Positions 1 to 9,260 are shown, counted from the stretch's first letter. The stretch is 45,061 bases of DNA from Terriglobales bacterium (GCA_015655195.1 JAATFM010000219.1:1-45061), one strand, 5' to 3'. A program made the numbers and translations. The notes: generated by a model not told the origin, from the sequence alone.

Positions 1-114
1 CCGAGGTTCCAACACCAGGGACCTGGAGCACCCGGCGTCTTGTGCTGCCTTGCATCCAAATTTATGCCGGGCTGATAGGCTAAATCTGGCCGAACGCATT
101 TTGCCGGAGATTCC

Positions 115-1200
115 TTGAAGAAGAAGCAACTGATTCTGAGCTTTGTTGTGGCGGTTGTGCTGATTGCGTTGGCAATCTGGGCGCAGCACAAGACACACTT
201 CGACTTCGCCGCCTTCCGCGTGCAACTGGCGCAGGCGGACTGGAGCCGGATTCTCCTGGCGCTGGGCTGCATCTATGCCGGTTACGTCATCCGCTCGGCA
301 CGCTGGGCTATGCTGATGCGTCACAACCGCAGGGTCGGGCTTTTCTCGTTGCTCGGCACGCAGGTCATTGGATTTACCGCCGTGGCGCTTATCGGTCGCG
401 TTGCCGATCTTGTCCGGCCCTATCTCGTCGCAAAAAAAACAGACACGCCGATCAGCGCGCAGATCGCTGTCTACATCGTGGAGCGGCTCTCTGACGCCGG
501 CGCCATGGCTCTGATCTTTTCCGCCGTCATCGTGCTCTCGCCGGCCGGCTCGCTGCCACACGCGGAGATCGTTCGCAAGGCCGGCTACTGGGGTCTGGCC
601 GGAGCAGTGGGCGGAGCGCTGTTTCTAGTGGCGCTGCGGCTTTCCGGAGACGTGCTGGCTTCGTTCATCGAGCGTGTTCTCGGCGTGGTTTCTCAGAAGC
701 TCGCCGCGGCCGTTGGTAGCAGGATTCGCACCTTCCGCACCGGCCTCGACATCATCCGCTCCTTCTCCGATTTTGCCGCGCTGGCCGCGTTTTCCATCGT
801 GATGTGGCTGCTCATCGCCGGCGCTTATCTACTTACCACGCTGGCCTTCGTCAAGAGCCCGCAACTGGCTGCCATGACGCCGGGCAAGAGCGTGCTGCTC
901 ATGGCAAGCAGCGGCGTGGCCAGCGTCATTCAACTGCCCGTGGTGGGCTGGTTCACGCAGATCGGCATTGTGGCTGCGGCGATTCGCAACTTCCTCGGCG
1001 CCTCGGTCGAGGCTTCCACGGCCTGCGCGGCCACGCTGCTGCTGGTTACGTTTCTGGGAATTGTGCCCATCGGTCTCGTCTGGGCACAGTTCGAGCATGT
1101 GAGCCTGCGCGGTGTCGCCGCCGAAAGCGAGCAGGCCGGCGAGAAAGCTGAGATAGCACTCGACTCCGGCGAAGCCGCCAATGCGGCAAAGACAAATTAG
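115..1200 (+). CDS. YbhN/LPG-synthase-TM family flippase-like membrane protein
   Basis: A 361-aa integral membrane protein with about eight hydrophobic segments spread over residues 5-325, in the pattern of the lysylphosphatidylglycerol synthase transmembrane domain (UPF0104/YbhN family). The conserved stretch around residues 85-110 (IGRVADLVRPYLVAKKT) and the helix near ERLSDAGAM are typical of the family. These proteins are thought to move or modify lipids in the inner membrane, but no substrate can be read from the sequence. The start is TTG with a GGAG element about 8 bases upstream; no better ATG exists near the amino end. It lies outside the island and belongs to the host chromosome, directly left of the tRNA-Gly gene. 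The family call is firm and the function uncertain. Confidence 0.85.
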   Translation: MKKKQLILSFVVAVVLIALAIWAQHKTHFDFAAFRVQLAQADWSRILLALGCIYAGYVIRSARWAMLMRHNRRVGLFSLLGTQVIGFTAVALIGRVADLVRPYLVAKKTDTPISAQIAVYIVERLSDAGAMALIFSAVIVLSPAGSLPHAEIVRKAGYWGLAGAVGGALFLVALRLSGDVLASFIERVLGVVSQKLAAAVGSRIRTFRTGLDIIRSFSDFAALAAFSIVMWLLIAGAYLLTTLAFVKSPQLAAMTPGKSVLLMASSGVASVIQLPVVGWFTQIGIVAAAIRNFLGASVEASTACAATLLLVTFLGIVPIGLVWAQFEHVSLRGVAAESEQAGEKAEIALDSGEAANAAKTN

Positions 1201-1252
1201 TCAGGCGAGGAAGTGAGAAGCAAGGCAAGGGAATCAATGAGGCGGTGGAATC

Positions 1253-1327
1253 TGGAGCGGGAGACCGGGATCGAACCGGCGACATTCAGCTTGGGAAGCT
1301 GACGTTCTGCCACTGAACTACTCCCGC
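1253..1327 (-). tRNA. tRNA-Gly (anticodon CCC)
   Basis: The reverse strand folds into a complete 75-nt cloverleaf with encoded CCA. The acceptor stem is GCGGGAG/CTCCCGC, the D arm is GTTC...GAAC, the anticodon stem is TCAGC/GCTGA with loop TTCCCAA (anticodon CCC), the variable loop is 5 nt, and the T arm has loop TTCGATC. It is the integration target of the island: its 5' half (1291-1327) recurs exactly at 41794-41830. The 3' half is host sequence. The DNA upstream of its 5' end is now island DNA, so the present promoter must come from the element. Confidence 0.95.
1291..1327. repeat. Left attachment site (37-bp direct repeat, 5' half of tRNA-Gly)
   Basis: Thirty-seven bases, from the 3' end of the anticodon loop to the first base of the tRNA, are identical to 41794-41830. 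The match stops sharply on both sides: CAGC against CACA to the left and AAAT against CCTT to the right. An integrase gene begins about 110 bases inside. This marks the left end of an integrated element. Confidence 0.93.
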
Positions 1328-1400
1328 AAATAATTTAACTTCAATGACTTACGTCCATTTTCAAAATCGAGCGGGGCATCAAAAGTCATCGATGCTAAAA
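1328..1400 (-). promoter_or_regulatory. Possible element-supplied promoter for tRNA-Gly
   Basis: This island-derived DNA lies directly upstream of the tRNA 5' end. On the minus strand a TTGAAA box is followed about 18-19 bases later by an A/T-rich TTAAAT-like box, close to the mature 5' end. The match to a sigma-70 promoter is only fair. The stretch also holds a 7-bp inverted repeat, ATGACTT at 1342 and AAGTCAT at 1382, which could be an integrase or excisionase site. The tRNA has to be expressed from here if the gene is active. Confidence 0.35.
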
Positions 1401-1440
1401 TCGCCTTGTGACTTACCGCGATTGGGGCGCGGTCAACGGC

Positions 1441-2586
1441 ATGGCGAATGCTCGGTATCAACACGGACATATAAAAAAGGTACCACGTTCCGGTGGAGGT
1501 TTCGCCTGGAAATACCAGTACAGACAGACCGATCCGGACGGCGTGCGCCGCATCAAATCGCAGACATTCAACCCGCCCGAGTACCCAACCGAAGCATCCG
1601 TATGGACGGCGCTCGAAGGTCAACTCCGATCGTTGAACGAGAGTACACTGGCCGGCAAGGTCGAGTACACTATGGGCCAGCTATGCGACAAGTACCTCAC
1701 GGACGAACTGCCGATCCTGGAATGGTCCACGCAGCAGACCAACGGCAGCTTGGTTCGCGTCCATATCAAGCCCAAGTGGAATAAAACGAGACTCGCGGAC
1801 ATGAAGGCGTTCGCCGTCAAGAACTGGCTCGACAAAGAATTCACAGGAGGTGGCCCAGCGTCGAAGAAGCGGGCAAAGACCCTCATCTCCAAGATGCTAG
1901 ATCTGGCGATGCTCTGGGAGATAATCCCCACGGTCGAGCGCAACCCGATGAAGTTGGTAAAGGTCAAGGGAGCGACGAAGCGCCAGAAGCCTCTCACGAT
2001 CCTGACCATGGAGCAGTTCATCCGCCTGGTGCGGGAACTCTCATCACCTGTTAGCCTCATCATCTTTGTCACCGGCAACCTGGGGCTTCGAGTCAGTGAG
2101 GTACTGGCATTCAAATGGCTGGACATCAACGAAGCGGAGTCCACCATCACCGTGCAGCGGGCGTTCACGCACAGCCATCTGAAGGACTACCCGAAGACGG
2201 ACGATAGCTGGCGCGTACTGCCACTCCATCCTGTCGTGTTGCAGCGGTTGATCGAGTGGAAGGATGTCAGCAAGCCGGAGTCTGACGATGCCTTCATCTT
2301 CCCAGGTGCCAAGGGCACGCCGCGCAGCGACTCGACAATGATGAAGGACTACATCAAGCCAGCGGCGAAACGCGCAGGTATTCCACACATCAGCTATCAC
2401 CCCCTGCGCCACAGCTACAAAACATGGATGGCCGGACAGAAGGTTCCGCTTGACCATCAGAAGGACTTGCTCGGCCACGCGGACATCGGGACGACCGCGG
2501 ACTACGGCAAGACCCTCACGCCAGAAATGCGCGCCGGCAATAAGCTGGTCGTCGATGCTCTGCTGGAAGTTCAAAAGCAACTTTGA
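1441..2586 (+). CDS. int: Tyrosine recombinase / site-specific integrase of the island
   Basis: A 381-aa phage-type integrase. It begins with a basic segment (MANARYQHGHIKKVPRSGG) followed by an arm-binding-like AP2/SAM-type region and a core-binding region (residues about 60-170). The catalytic domain carries R217 (GLRVSEVL), H320-x-x-R323 (HPLRHSYK), H346 (LLGHADIGTT) and the nucleophile Y355. All key residues are present, so it should be active. A GTG further upstream (1408) is in frame, but the ATG at 1441 gives the usual amino end of the family. The gene lies just inside the left attachment site and points into the island. It is followed by a perfect stem-loop terminator. It very likely drives insertion into and excision from the tRNA-Gly gene. 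Confidence 0.92.
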   Translation: MANARYQHGHIKKVPRSGGGFAWKYQYRQTDPDGVRRIKSQTFNPPEYPTEASVWTALEGQLRSLNESTLAGKVEYTMGQLCDKYLTDELPILEWSTQQTNGSLVRVHIKPKWNKTRLADMKAFAVKNWLDKEFTGGGPASKKRAKTLISKMLDLAMLWEIIPTVERNPMKLVKVKGATKRQKPLTILTMEQFIRLVRELSSPVSLIIFVTGNLGLRVSEVLAFKWLDINEAESTITVQRAFTHSHLKDYPKTDDSWRVLPLHPVVLQRLIEWKDVSKPESDDAFIFPGAKGTPRSDSTMMKDYIKPAAKRAGIPHISYHPLRHSYKTWMAGQKVPLDHQKDLLGHADIGTTADYGKTLTPEMRAGNKLVVDALLEVQKQL

Positions 2587-2592
2587 AGCAGC

Positions 2593-2628
2593 CGCGCAAA
2601 AGCCCTGGATTGCCAGGGCTTTTGCGCG
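2593..2628. terminator. Strong stem-loop terminator after integrase
   Basis: A perfect 16-bp inverted repeat (CGCGCAAAAGCCCTGG and its complement) with a 4-base loop ATTG starts 6 bases after the integrase stop. The T-run lies inside the 3' arm and the matching A-run inside the 5' arm, so it can end transcription from both sides. Confidence 0.8.
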
Positions 2629-2645
2629 ATTATGCCGCTTGCTTA

Positions 2646-2748
2646 TCAGCCTGAACCTACTCCATGCAGACGCTTTCGGTTGAACCGCCACTCGGTGCCC
2701 ACGCGCTTATGCGGGACGCTCCAGGCTTTCGCCTGCTTCCGCGGCGAT
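2646..2748 (-). pseudogene. Fragment of a second excisionase-like HTH gene
   Basis: On the minus strand the translation reads PRKQAKAWSVPHKRVGTEWR followed by FNRKRLHGVGSG and a stop. This matches the C-terminal helix-turn-helix part of the intact protein encoded at 41229-41537 (KAKAWGVPHKRVGTEWRF). The DNA is also clearly related between the two places. The N-terminal two thirds and any start codon are missing. It is the decayed end of a second copy, lying convergent to the integrase. Confidence 0.75.
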
Positions 2749-3043
2749 AAGCCGGATTGTTGAACGCACTTTCCAAACAAACGACTTTCACATTCTATAA
2801 AGAGTTAAATTATCTATAAAACCGATAAAACCGGCGAATACGCGATTCTGTTCCGCAGTTTTCCGCATTTCCTCTCAGCCCGCCATTGCCACAATGACCA
2901 CAGGAAGCATAGCTCCCGGGAAAAGCGTGCAACGATAGATCAACTATGGGAAGCCGCAAAGGTCTGTCGAGTTGCAAATGTTATGCGGCCTTATGTGGAG
3001 TCTCTGCAATGAGCAAATCCGTCACCAATGTCTCAGCGTCGGT
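2749..3043. other. Non-coding stretch, decayed DNA
   Basis: No reading frame with a recognisable product or good ribosome site. A short A/T-rich piece near 2790-2830 contains near-repeated words (ATAAAG, ATAAAA, GATAAAACCG). I see nothing else in it. Confidence 0.5.
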
Positions 3044-3748
3044 TCACTCAGACCACAGCCTCGTAATTGGCACAGCGTGCAGGTTGGGAGAGAAAGGTAT
3101 TACCTCTGCGCCGGAATACAGAACGATGCCGCGCAGCCAGTTCTTCCCTGCAGCCTCCGCGAGTGCCGCGAGGCCACGCACATCCCTGCTGCCCAGCGTC
3201 GTGGCTGAGGCCTTCACTTCAATGCCCACTACCCGGCCTGCACGGTCTTGCAGAACAATGTCCACCTCGTTGCCCGATGCGGTTCTCCAATAGAACACCT
3301 CCGTCTGGACAGAGCTCTATGCACATTGCTTGCGTAGTTCCATGAGTACAAAGTTCTCTAGGACGGAGCCGACCAGATTTCCTCCGGCCTTCAGGCGCTC
3401 CAAAGTTACACCGAGTGCATACGCTAACAATCCACTGCCAGTCAGGTAGGTCTTGGGGGTCTGGATCACGCGCTTGCCCAGGCTTCTCGCCCATGGACGC
3501 AGCAGTTGTACGAGGTATGTCCCTTCGAGCAAAGCGAAGTAGCGCTTCAGGGTGGTTTGAGGCAAAGCCATCGTTCGGGAAAGGTCGGCAAAGTTCAACA
3601 GGCTGCCCGCACGGGCTGCCACGACAGAAAGCAGCTGTGGGATGGCCGTCGAGTCTGCGACATTAGCCAAGTCCCAAATGTCCCGCTGAAGCATATGTCG
3701 TGATATAGGACTGAAACCATGCATCGCGGCGAGCAGCGCTTGGGCGAG
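3044..3748 (-). pseudogene. DUF4143 ATP-binding protein remnant with internal amber codon
   Basis: The minus-strand frame encodes the DUF4143 C-terminal half of a common AAA-type ATP-binding protein: RDIWDLANVAD, a winged-helix-like part (NFADLSRTMALPQTTLKRYF), then LENFVLMELRKQCA. A TAG at 3317-3319 follows, and the same frame goes on with SSVQTEVFYWRTASGNEVD and the nuclease-like GIEVKAS end. Family members have tryptophan at the stop position (TGG), so one G-to-A change explains it. The N-terminal AAA+ domain is gone and is replaced by the fragment at 3749. There is no start codon with a ribosome site. The gene is dead. Confidence 0.8.
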
Positions 3749-3901
3749 CTACTGCAGGAGGGTACTCTTGCCAACATTATTCGGCCCGACGAGCACCACA
3801 ATATCATCGAGGTCAACTTCGACCGGATTGCTGCCAATGCAGCGAAAATTTTTGATAACTAGCTTCTTAACTCTGGCAGATTCCAGACTGACCTGTTGCA
3901 T
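3749..3901 (-). pseudogene. OLD/RecF-type AAA ATPase N-terminal fragment
   Basis: Fifty codons from ATG at 3901 encode the start of an SMC-like or OLD-type ATPase: VKKLVIKNFRCIG, then the Walker A loop GPNNVGKSTLLQ, then TAG at 3749-3751. The frame continues directly into the DUF4143 remnant, so two unrelated ATPase genes were fused by deletion. All of the ATPase core after Walker A is absent. It may begin further upstream (in-frame ATGs up to 4126), but those residues are not recognisable. Confidence 0.7.
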
Positions 3902-4931
3902 ATCCGCCGATGCTTTCTCTTTCGCCACGATTTTCCCAGTCTCCAGATGCGGCAAAATTATATCGCATACAGGGAATTCACCCAACACAAGACAATGTCT
4001 CCAGCAGTCAATATAAGCTGCCGCATTATTCATTGACATCGCGAAATATGTTGAACAACCCTGCTGACGACGGAGTCGACGACGCGGTTGGCGCCGAGGT
4101 GGGTGAAGGAGGCTCGAATTTTTCATTCATGAGCGAAATGGCGCTTCGGATCCCTGACCGCCCACGATTCGCTGAATCATCGAAAACACTTGTAGACACG
4201 CGGATATAGGCATGAACACTAGCGATTGTGTGATTTGTGCGTTTTCTATACCATTCCATGTTTTCCATGAAATCCACTGTAGTACACCACCTTCTCCTCT
4301 TTTCGTGTACTAAATCCGTAAGCGTGTACTGAACACATTCGCATCGCTCCAGATGAGCGGTTGAGCTGGCCGATTGCCTCATGTGGGCCGTAGTGTCAAT
4401 CCGGCGGGGCAGGGTCTACGTCGTGCTGCACAAACGAAACCGCCGCCTCAATCGTAGGGCTTTTCCCCGATTGCTTTCATGCTGCATATCATTTATTCAT
4501 ATAAATCTACTTGACAACGTTTCCGCCGACTGCAATAAATGATTCCATCTTCACTTTGCAATTCCAGAGACCTGCCGCAAATGAAAGCAGCGGGCAAACT
4601 CAGGATGGGACCTCGTATCCGCATGGCGGTGGCTCCAGTGCTGCCTCGAAATCTAGCGAAACACGCACATTCTCTCTTGATATTTGCGGTGCCGCTCTTG
4701 GGGTGTCATGGGCGGTTCTTTGAGGCATAGGACAACCACATTACCAACAGGAACTTCCTCTCGACAGGCATAAGGCATGTCTCGTTGAGATATGCGCTTA
4801 CAAGCGCACTAAGGGAGTATTGTCGGACCGCGCCGCTTAGGGGAGGCGTGTGAAGGTGCGTCTGGTGCCGACTCTTGCTTTGCTGTTCATGGAAGTATCT
4901 CGCACGTCATCAACCAGTCCTGGGGAGGGAA
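3902..4931. other. About 1 kb without a supported gene
   Basis: Short frames exist on both strands but none has a good ribosome site together with a recognisable protein. One minus-strand frame contains AYIRVST, which recalls serine recombinases, but nothing around it fits that family. The stretch is taken as decayed DNA between fragments. Confidence 0.5.
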
Positions 4932-5795
4932 ATGAAAGCGATGGGAAAGAGTGTGAATTTCGCATGGACATTCTTACTGCTGATGGCTGCGGGGGCAGCG
5001 GCGCAAACGGCTGTGACGACATCGGGTGGCACAACTAATGCTATTCCAATGTTCACCGGCAGTGCGACGGTGGGCAATTCGCCCATCACGGTTTCTGGCA
5101 GTAACGTCGGGATCGGGACGACAGCACCTAACGCATCACTTGAGGTCCTTGGAAGCTTGGTCGTTGATGGCGAAGATAACTCTCTTACATCAACTCAAGT
5201 GAATGGCGGAAATTGGGGATGGAATGGGCTGGTAGTAGGTAGTACCAATCCTGTCAAGTATTCTGGCATAGCTGTCGGCGGAGCACTTCGCAGCCAGAGC
5301 GGACCATATAATGGACTTGTTTCCTTTCATAACTTCGGTGTCAATTTATCGCTCAGCCAAACCATGGGTGCACAAATCGGTGCTATTCCCGATGACACGG
5401 TTGCGACCGACATCGGGATGAGTCTCCGATTCATGACTCTACAAAGTGGAGTCAATAGCCTGACGGAGAGAATGAGGATATTGAGCAGTGGCAACGTTGG
5501 CATCGGAACGACGGCTCCGGCGTATACGTTCGATGTAAACGGGAAGATTCACTCTTCCTCGGGAGTGGTATACCAGGACGGCACGACGCAGACGACGGCG
5601 TGGACGGGCGTACTTTGCGGCGGGGACTATGCGGAGGCGGTGAACGCGGCCGGCGGCAAGAAGTCCTACGAGCCGGGCGATGTTCTGGTGTTGGCGTCCG
5701 GTTCTGACAGCGACGTAGCGAAGTCCTCTGAGCCGTACTCGACGCTGGTGGCGGGAATCTATGCCACTCTCACGACCGAAACGAATAGCAATTGA
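4932..5795 (+). CDS. Secreted tail-fibre-like repeat protein, C-terminally truncated
   Basis: A 287-aa protein starting at the ATG behind GGGGAGGG. A signal peptide (residues about 1-24, hydrophobic FAWTFLLLMAAGAAA, AxA-type cut) is followed by a beta-rich body with two copies of the tail-fibre word NVGIGTTAP, each leading to an LEVLG or FDVNG segment. The end, GTTQTTAWTG and then GGDYAEAVN...YEPGDVLVLAS, is a conserved C-terminal domain in similar secreted proteins. Homologues as I know them continue well past YSTLVAGIY, whereas this one stops after only ten more residues (ATLTTETNSN), so the end seems cut by a frameshift or deletion. Its role is unknown, perhaps as a surface or adhesive protein. 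It may be cargo or a relic. Confidence 0.65.
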   Translation: MKAMGKSVNFAWTFLLLMAAGAAAQTAVTTSGGTTNAIPMFTGSATVGNSPITVSGSNVGIGTTAPNASLEVLGSLVVDGEDNSLTSTQVNGGNWGWNGLVVGSTNPVKYSGIAVGGALRSQSGPYNGLVSFHNFGVNLSLSQTMGAQIGAIPDDTVATDIGMSLRFMTLQSGVNSLTERMRILSSGNVGIGTTAPAYTFDVNGKIHSSSGVVYQDGTTQTTAWTGVLCGGDYAEAVNAAGGKKSYEPGDVLVLASGSDSDVAKSSEPYSTLVAGIYATLTTETNSN

Positions 5796-5960
5796 ACACT
5801 CTCATACAGAGACAAATGATTTATTTTCATATATGTGGAGCATATAGGTCGGAAGATTATTTGCAACGGTGTAATTGGTTTTTGTCGAATTCTGGACTCA
5901 TTCGTCACGAAAATTTCGAATTTCGTCAACCAAATGCCCGAATTTCCAGAATGCAAGTGC

Positions 5961-8900
5961 TCAGAGTGTACTAAATCGAATCACCGCGAGAAGCATTACA
6001 AAGCGGAACCCATCCAAGAATGTCCGGGCGAATTCACTACAACCTCGGCGTGCACGCCTTGGAGTTATCCGGAGCCATGGTGCCGGAGTGATCTTGCCTG
6101 CACTTTTTCCTGACATATTGGCGATCTTAAATTTGGCTCCGCGGGACTGGAGTCCCCACTTCGGATACCAGTCTGCGCGAGGGTATTCTCTTGCTGATCC
6201 GTCAGCGCAGTCATAGTAAAGCTCATCGCCTTGGTCGCCAATCTTGTCAAGAAACCAGCGGCAGTCACGCACCAATACTTTCGCGTTGGCACCTCTGAAT
6301 CCGCCTGGAACGAACAGAAATGACACCAGATCTGGCTGGATATTCTGGGAATAATAGTCGATTACTGCGATAGTTTTCGCTTCAGATTTCCGAATTTGGC
6401 CATAGATTCGGTCAGCTAATTGCTTCGCAATTTTCATGGATGTCGCTTTCGGCAGCTTGGGAAATTGGCAATTCTGGGTGGAAGACGCCGCGCTGATTTC
6501 AGAATCAATAACCGCTGTTGAAAGTAAATTATGACCCGTTAAAGGGGATTTAAGCGAGCATAATTTTTCCCATCGGGTGATAATTTCCTGCGCTAATGGC
6601 AAATTCAGATCCAAATGCCGGGCCAATTCAGGCAAATCTCGGCCTGGTTTTGCGTGCATATAAAGCAGTCCCCACGTCTGCTCAAGCCACGATAGATCGC
6701 GCTTGGGACTGGAAATGTCCGTGGGATTTGCTGCGGGTTCACGTCGCCGTTTGCGGAACTTGTTCCGGGCAAAATCCCTATTTTGGGAATCAGCTTTTCC
6801 CGGAATTGCAGTTTGCTCTGGCACAACAAATGAGGTTCGAACTTCCGGTTCCTCGTCAATGTCGTCATCTTCCGGACGCGTAGCTGACGTTACAACCTCA
6901 ATCGGATCGGAGTTTGTCTTCGCAGCCGATGCGCGCGTTGAAGGAACTTTCGCGAACGATCCAGACCGGGATTCAGCCCCAGATAGCCGCAACCGCTCCT
7001 GGAAATCTTCCTCAAATGCGCCGCTCGCACGGAGGTATTCAGCCAACAAAATGTCCAGTGTATGGCAGTAACTTGCAAAGCTGACCGTTGGAGTGGAGTG
7101 CCCCATCAGGACGGCCACTGCCCAGGCATGATCATTTTCCACCAGGTCATTTCCGTAAAGTTCACGGCGAAACTGCTTCGATTGCATCAGCCACTCGGTG
7201 GTTTTCGGGAGGTGAGGAAACAGATTCGGAATCTGTGGAAACTGCGACAGCAGCAACCGTGTCAATGTCCAGCTCGCAAAAGAATGGCGCAACGAATAAT
7301 AGCGAAGATTCTCATTCCCCGTCACGGAGCGCAATGCGTCATTGATGATGGGGATCACTACGTCGTCCGAAATACTCTCAAAGAGTGGCTTTTCAGCGCT
7401 TTCGTGACCGCTCTTAATTGGCGCTCCGGCCCAGTCATCCACAATCTTCCGCAGGTGCTCAAATGGCCTAATGAACGTCGAGACTGGAATTTTTCGAGCG
7501 GCGTTCGCTGTTTTTAGGTTGCGTTCAGGTGTAGGGAGAACGTAAATCGGTAACAGCTTTCCCCCTGGAAAATCACGCTGCGGTGCGTCCAATGCCTCCA
7601 TCGTACGCAGGCCTGCAAAAAATCCGATCAGGATCAACCTTTGGGCTGCTTTGCGGGCTTTTGCCTTCCAACTTGAATTCGGTTCGTAATGGATGTATTC
7701 CAATGCGGCGAATACATCTTCAACTGACGCAATGGAGGCATCTACGCTAAGGAAGCCACGCCTCACGCGGAAGACACTCGCATCGTTTAGGGGGCTTCCG
7801 ATTCTCTTTGCGACAAGATAGCTATGAAACTCCCGAAGCGCCCACGAGATCGTTCCCTGCAGTCTGACAGGGGCTCGGGAATCCTTTGCCGCATTATCAA
7901 TCGCTTGTATGTAAAGATCCTCGAGTACATCAGGAGCAGTTTCGCTTTTGTTCGGGTCGCGCTCTTCAAGCAGTGGAGCAAGTCGGCGACCTACCGTCAG
8001 AACACAACACTTCACACTATTGAGATGCAGCGTGTTTCCCGACGAGGATGTATGTTTCAGTAGTCTCTCGGCAAAGCCAATGATTCGTGTCCCGACTGGC
8101 GATTCTAATTTCAGAGCGGAAAACCTCTCCTGAGTAGTTTTCTTGTTCGATCCGTAAAAGCAGGCCCGAATCTGCTGCATCCAGGCCGGCTCAAGCCCAC
8201 TTAGCCCTTCCTCCGAATATGCCTCGCTGTTCTCCGTGTCTACTGAATCGCCGTCGTCGGATTCGCCCGACTCGCTTGCCTCGAATGCAGGGCCGCCATA
8301 AATCCGGTCGATGCTGGGTGAATGCAGGGAACGGGAATCCAGCGTCCTCGTGGCATAGCCGACCATCACTGCGGGAATCTCAGAGCGCAGGACCAGGGCT
8401 ATCCTTGCGAGGAAATCGGACAACGATGCTGGAAGAAGCTCGTCCGGAACATCTCTGTTCTTGAGTCCCTTTCTAATCGAAGCGTAGAGGCTATTGCAAA
8501 AGTCCACCTTGAGGATCCTATATGCTTCTTTGGAGTTGATATGGCCCTGAAACAAGTTCGCATCAGACAGGCGCGCGATAAGGCATACAACAGCATCGTC
8601 GGGATACCACCGCCGGATCTCTTTATCCGGTTCTCCGCGCCAGGCCACGGGAATGTCGACGTATATCCGCTTCTCCGTGAAATGCACAAATTTCTTACTA
8701 TCGCTCAGCGCGCAATACAAGCCAACGATCAGATCAGAGCTGAGAATCCCTCCGTGCAGCGCCGCCGAGAAGAGCACAAGCTCAACCGGGATGTTGTTTC
8801 TGTTTGAGGTCTTCAACGTTGGAGATGGCCGAAGGTCGCTCAACCACCGCTTTTCTGCTCCAAGCCACGCTGCAATCGATCCGTGGGCAACTTTATTGAT

Positions 8901-9260
8901 GGGTTGAGAGTCTTTCGCAACAAAGGGACTCTCGGGCGGCGTCAAACGAATTGCCAATGACGGCAACGGTATCGAGAGATGCAACCGCTGATTCAGCGTA
9001 GATACGATCTTCCTTAACATTCGCAATGGGAGGTGGGCTTTTGCTTTACTTCCGCTTGCCTTCAGGATCATCTGTTCGAGCTGACTGACGTCCGAGCCGG
9101 AGAATTCCTGGTATAGCGATAAGTATTCGACTTCGGCAAGAAATCGCCCCAGCTTACTCTCGGAGTGAGAGAGCCAGTCTCGAAAGTTGCCAGCAGCGAC
9201 GGACTCCTCTTTCGAGAAGGGAAAGAAGCTGACATCCCATAAGGCTGCTAACTTATCCAT
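5961..9260 (-). CDS. Very large tyrosine-recombinase-like protein (1099 aa)
   Basis: A long protein with a tyrosine recombinase core in its middle: R near residue 552 (FFAGLRTMEAL), H-x-x-R near 655 (YYSLRHSFASW), H near 718 (LMGHSTPTVS) and a tyrosine near 730 (FASYCHTLD). All catalytic positions are filled, so it could cut DNA. The 540-residue N-terminal part is not recognised. A tail of about 330 residues includes a basic patch (RKRRREP) and a helical segment that looks DNA-binding. Its ATG overlaps the stop of the 928-aa gene by 8 bases (9253-9260), so the two are translated together. Such multi-recombinase clusters are known from Tn554-like, RIT and GInt elements, but both proteins here are unusually long. 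Confidence 0.72.
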   Translation of the reverse strand: MDKLAALWDVSFFPFSKEESVAAGNFRDWLSHSESKLGRFLAEVEYLSLYQEFSGSDVSQLEQMILKASGSKAKAHLPLRMLRKIVSTLNQRLHLSIPLPSLAIRLTPPESPFVAKDSQPINKVAHGSIAAWLGAEKRWLSDLRPSPTLKTSNRNNIPVELVLFSAALHGGILSSDLIVGLYCALSDSKKFVHFTEKRIYVDIPVAWRGEPDKEIRRWYPDDAVVCLIARLSDANLFQGHINSKEAYRILKVDFCNSLYASIRKGLKNRDVPDELLPASLSDFLARIALVLRSEIPAVMVGYATRTLDSRSLHSPSIDRIYGGPAFEASESGESDDGDSVDTENSEAYSEEGLSGLEPAWMQQIRACFYGSNKKTTQERFSALKLESPVGTRIIGFAERLLKHTSSSGNTLHLNSVKCCVLTVGRRLAPLLEERDPNKSETAPDVLEDLYIQAIDNAAKDSRAPVRLQGTISWALREFHSYLVAKRIGSPLNDASVFRVRRGFLSVDASIASVEDVFAALEYIHYEPNSSWKAKARKAAQRLILIGFFAGLRTMEALDAPQRDFPGGKLLPIYVLPTPERNLKTANAARKIPVSTFIRPFEHLRKIVDDWAGAPIKSGHESAEKPLFESISDDVVIPIINDALRSVTGNENLRYYSLRHSFASWTLTRLLLSQFPQIPNLFPHLPKTTEWLMQSKQFRRELYGNDLVENDHAWAVAVLMGHSTPTVSFASYCHTLDILLAEYLRASGAFEEDFQERLRLSGAESRSGSFAKVPSTRASAAKTNSDPIEVVTSATRPEDDDIDEEPEVRTSFVVPEQTAIPGKADSQNRDFARNKFRKRRREPAANPTDISSPKRDLSWLEQTWGLLYMHAKPGRDLPELARHLDLNLPLAQEIITRWEKLCSLKSPLTGHNLLSTAVIDSEISAASSTQNCQFPKLPKATSMKIAKQLADRIYGQIRKSEAKTIAVIDYYSQNIQPDLVSFLFVPGGFRGANAKVLVRDCRWFLDKIGDQGDELYYDCADGSAREYPRADWYPKWGLQSRGAKFKIANMSGKSAGKITPAPWLRITPRRARRGCSEFARTFLDGFRFVMLLAVIRFSTL

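Noticed and set aside
4026-4382. Minus-strand frame with AYIRVST, like a serine recombinase start
   Set aside because: The words around it do not fit the serine recombinase fold, there is no ribosome site and the frame ends early.
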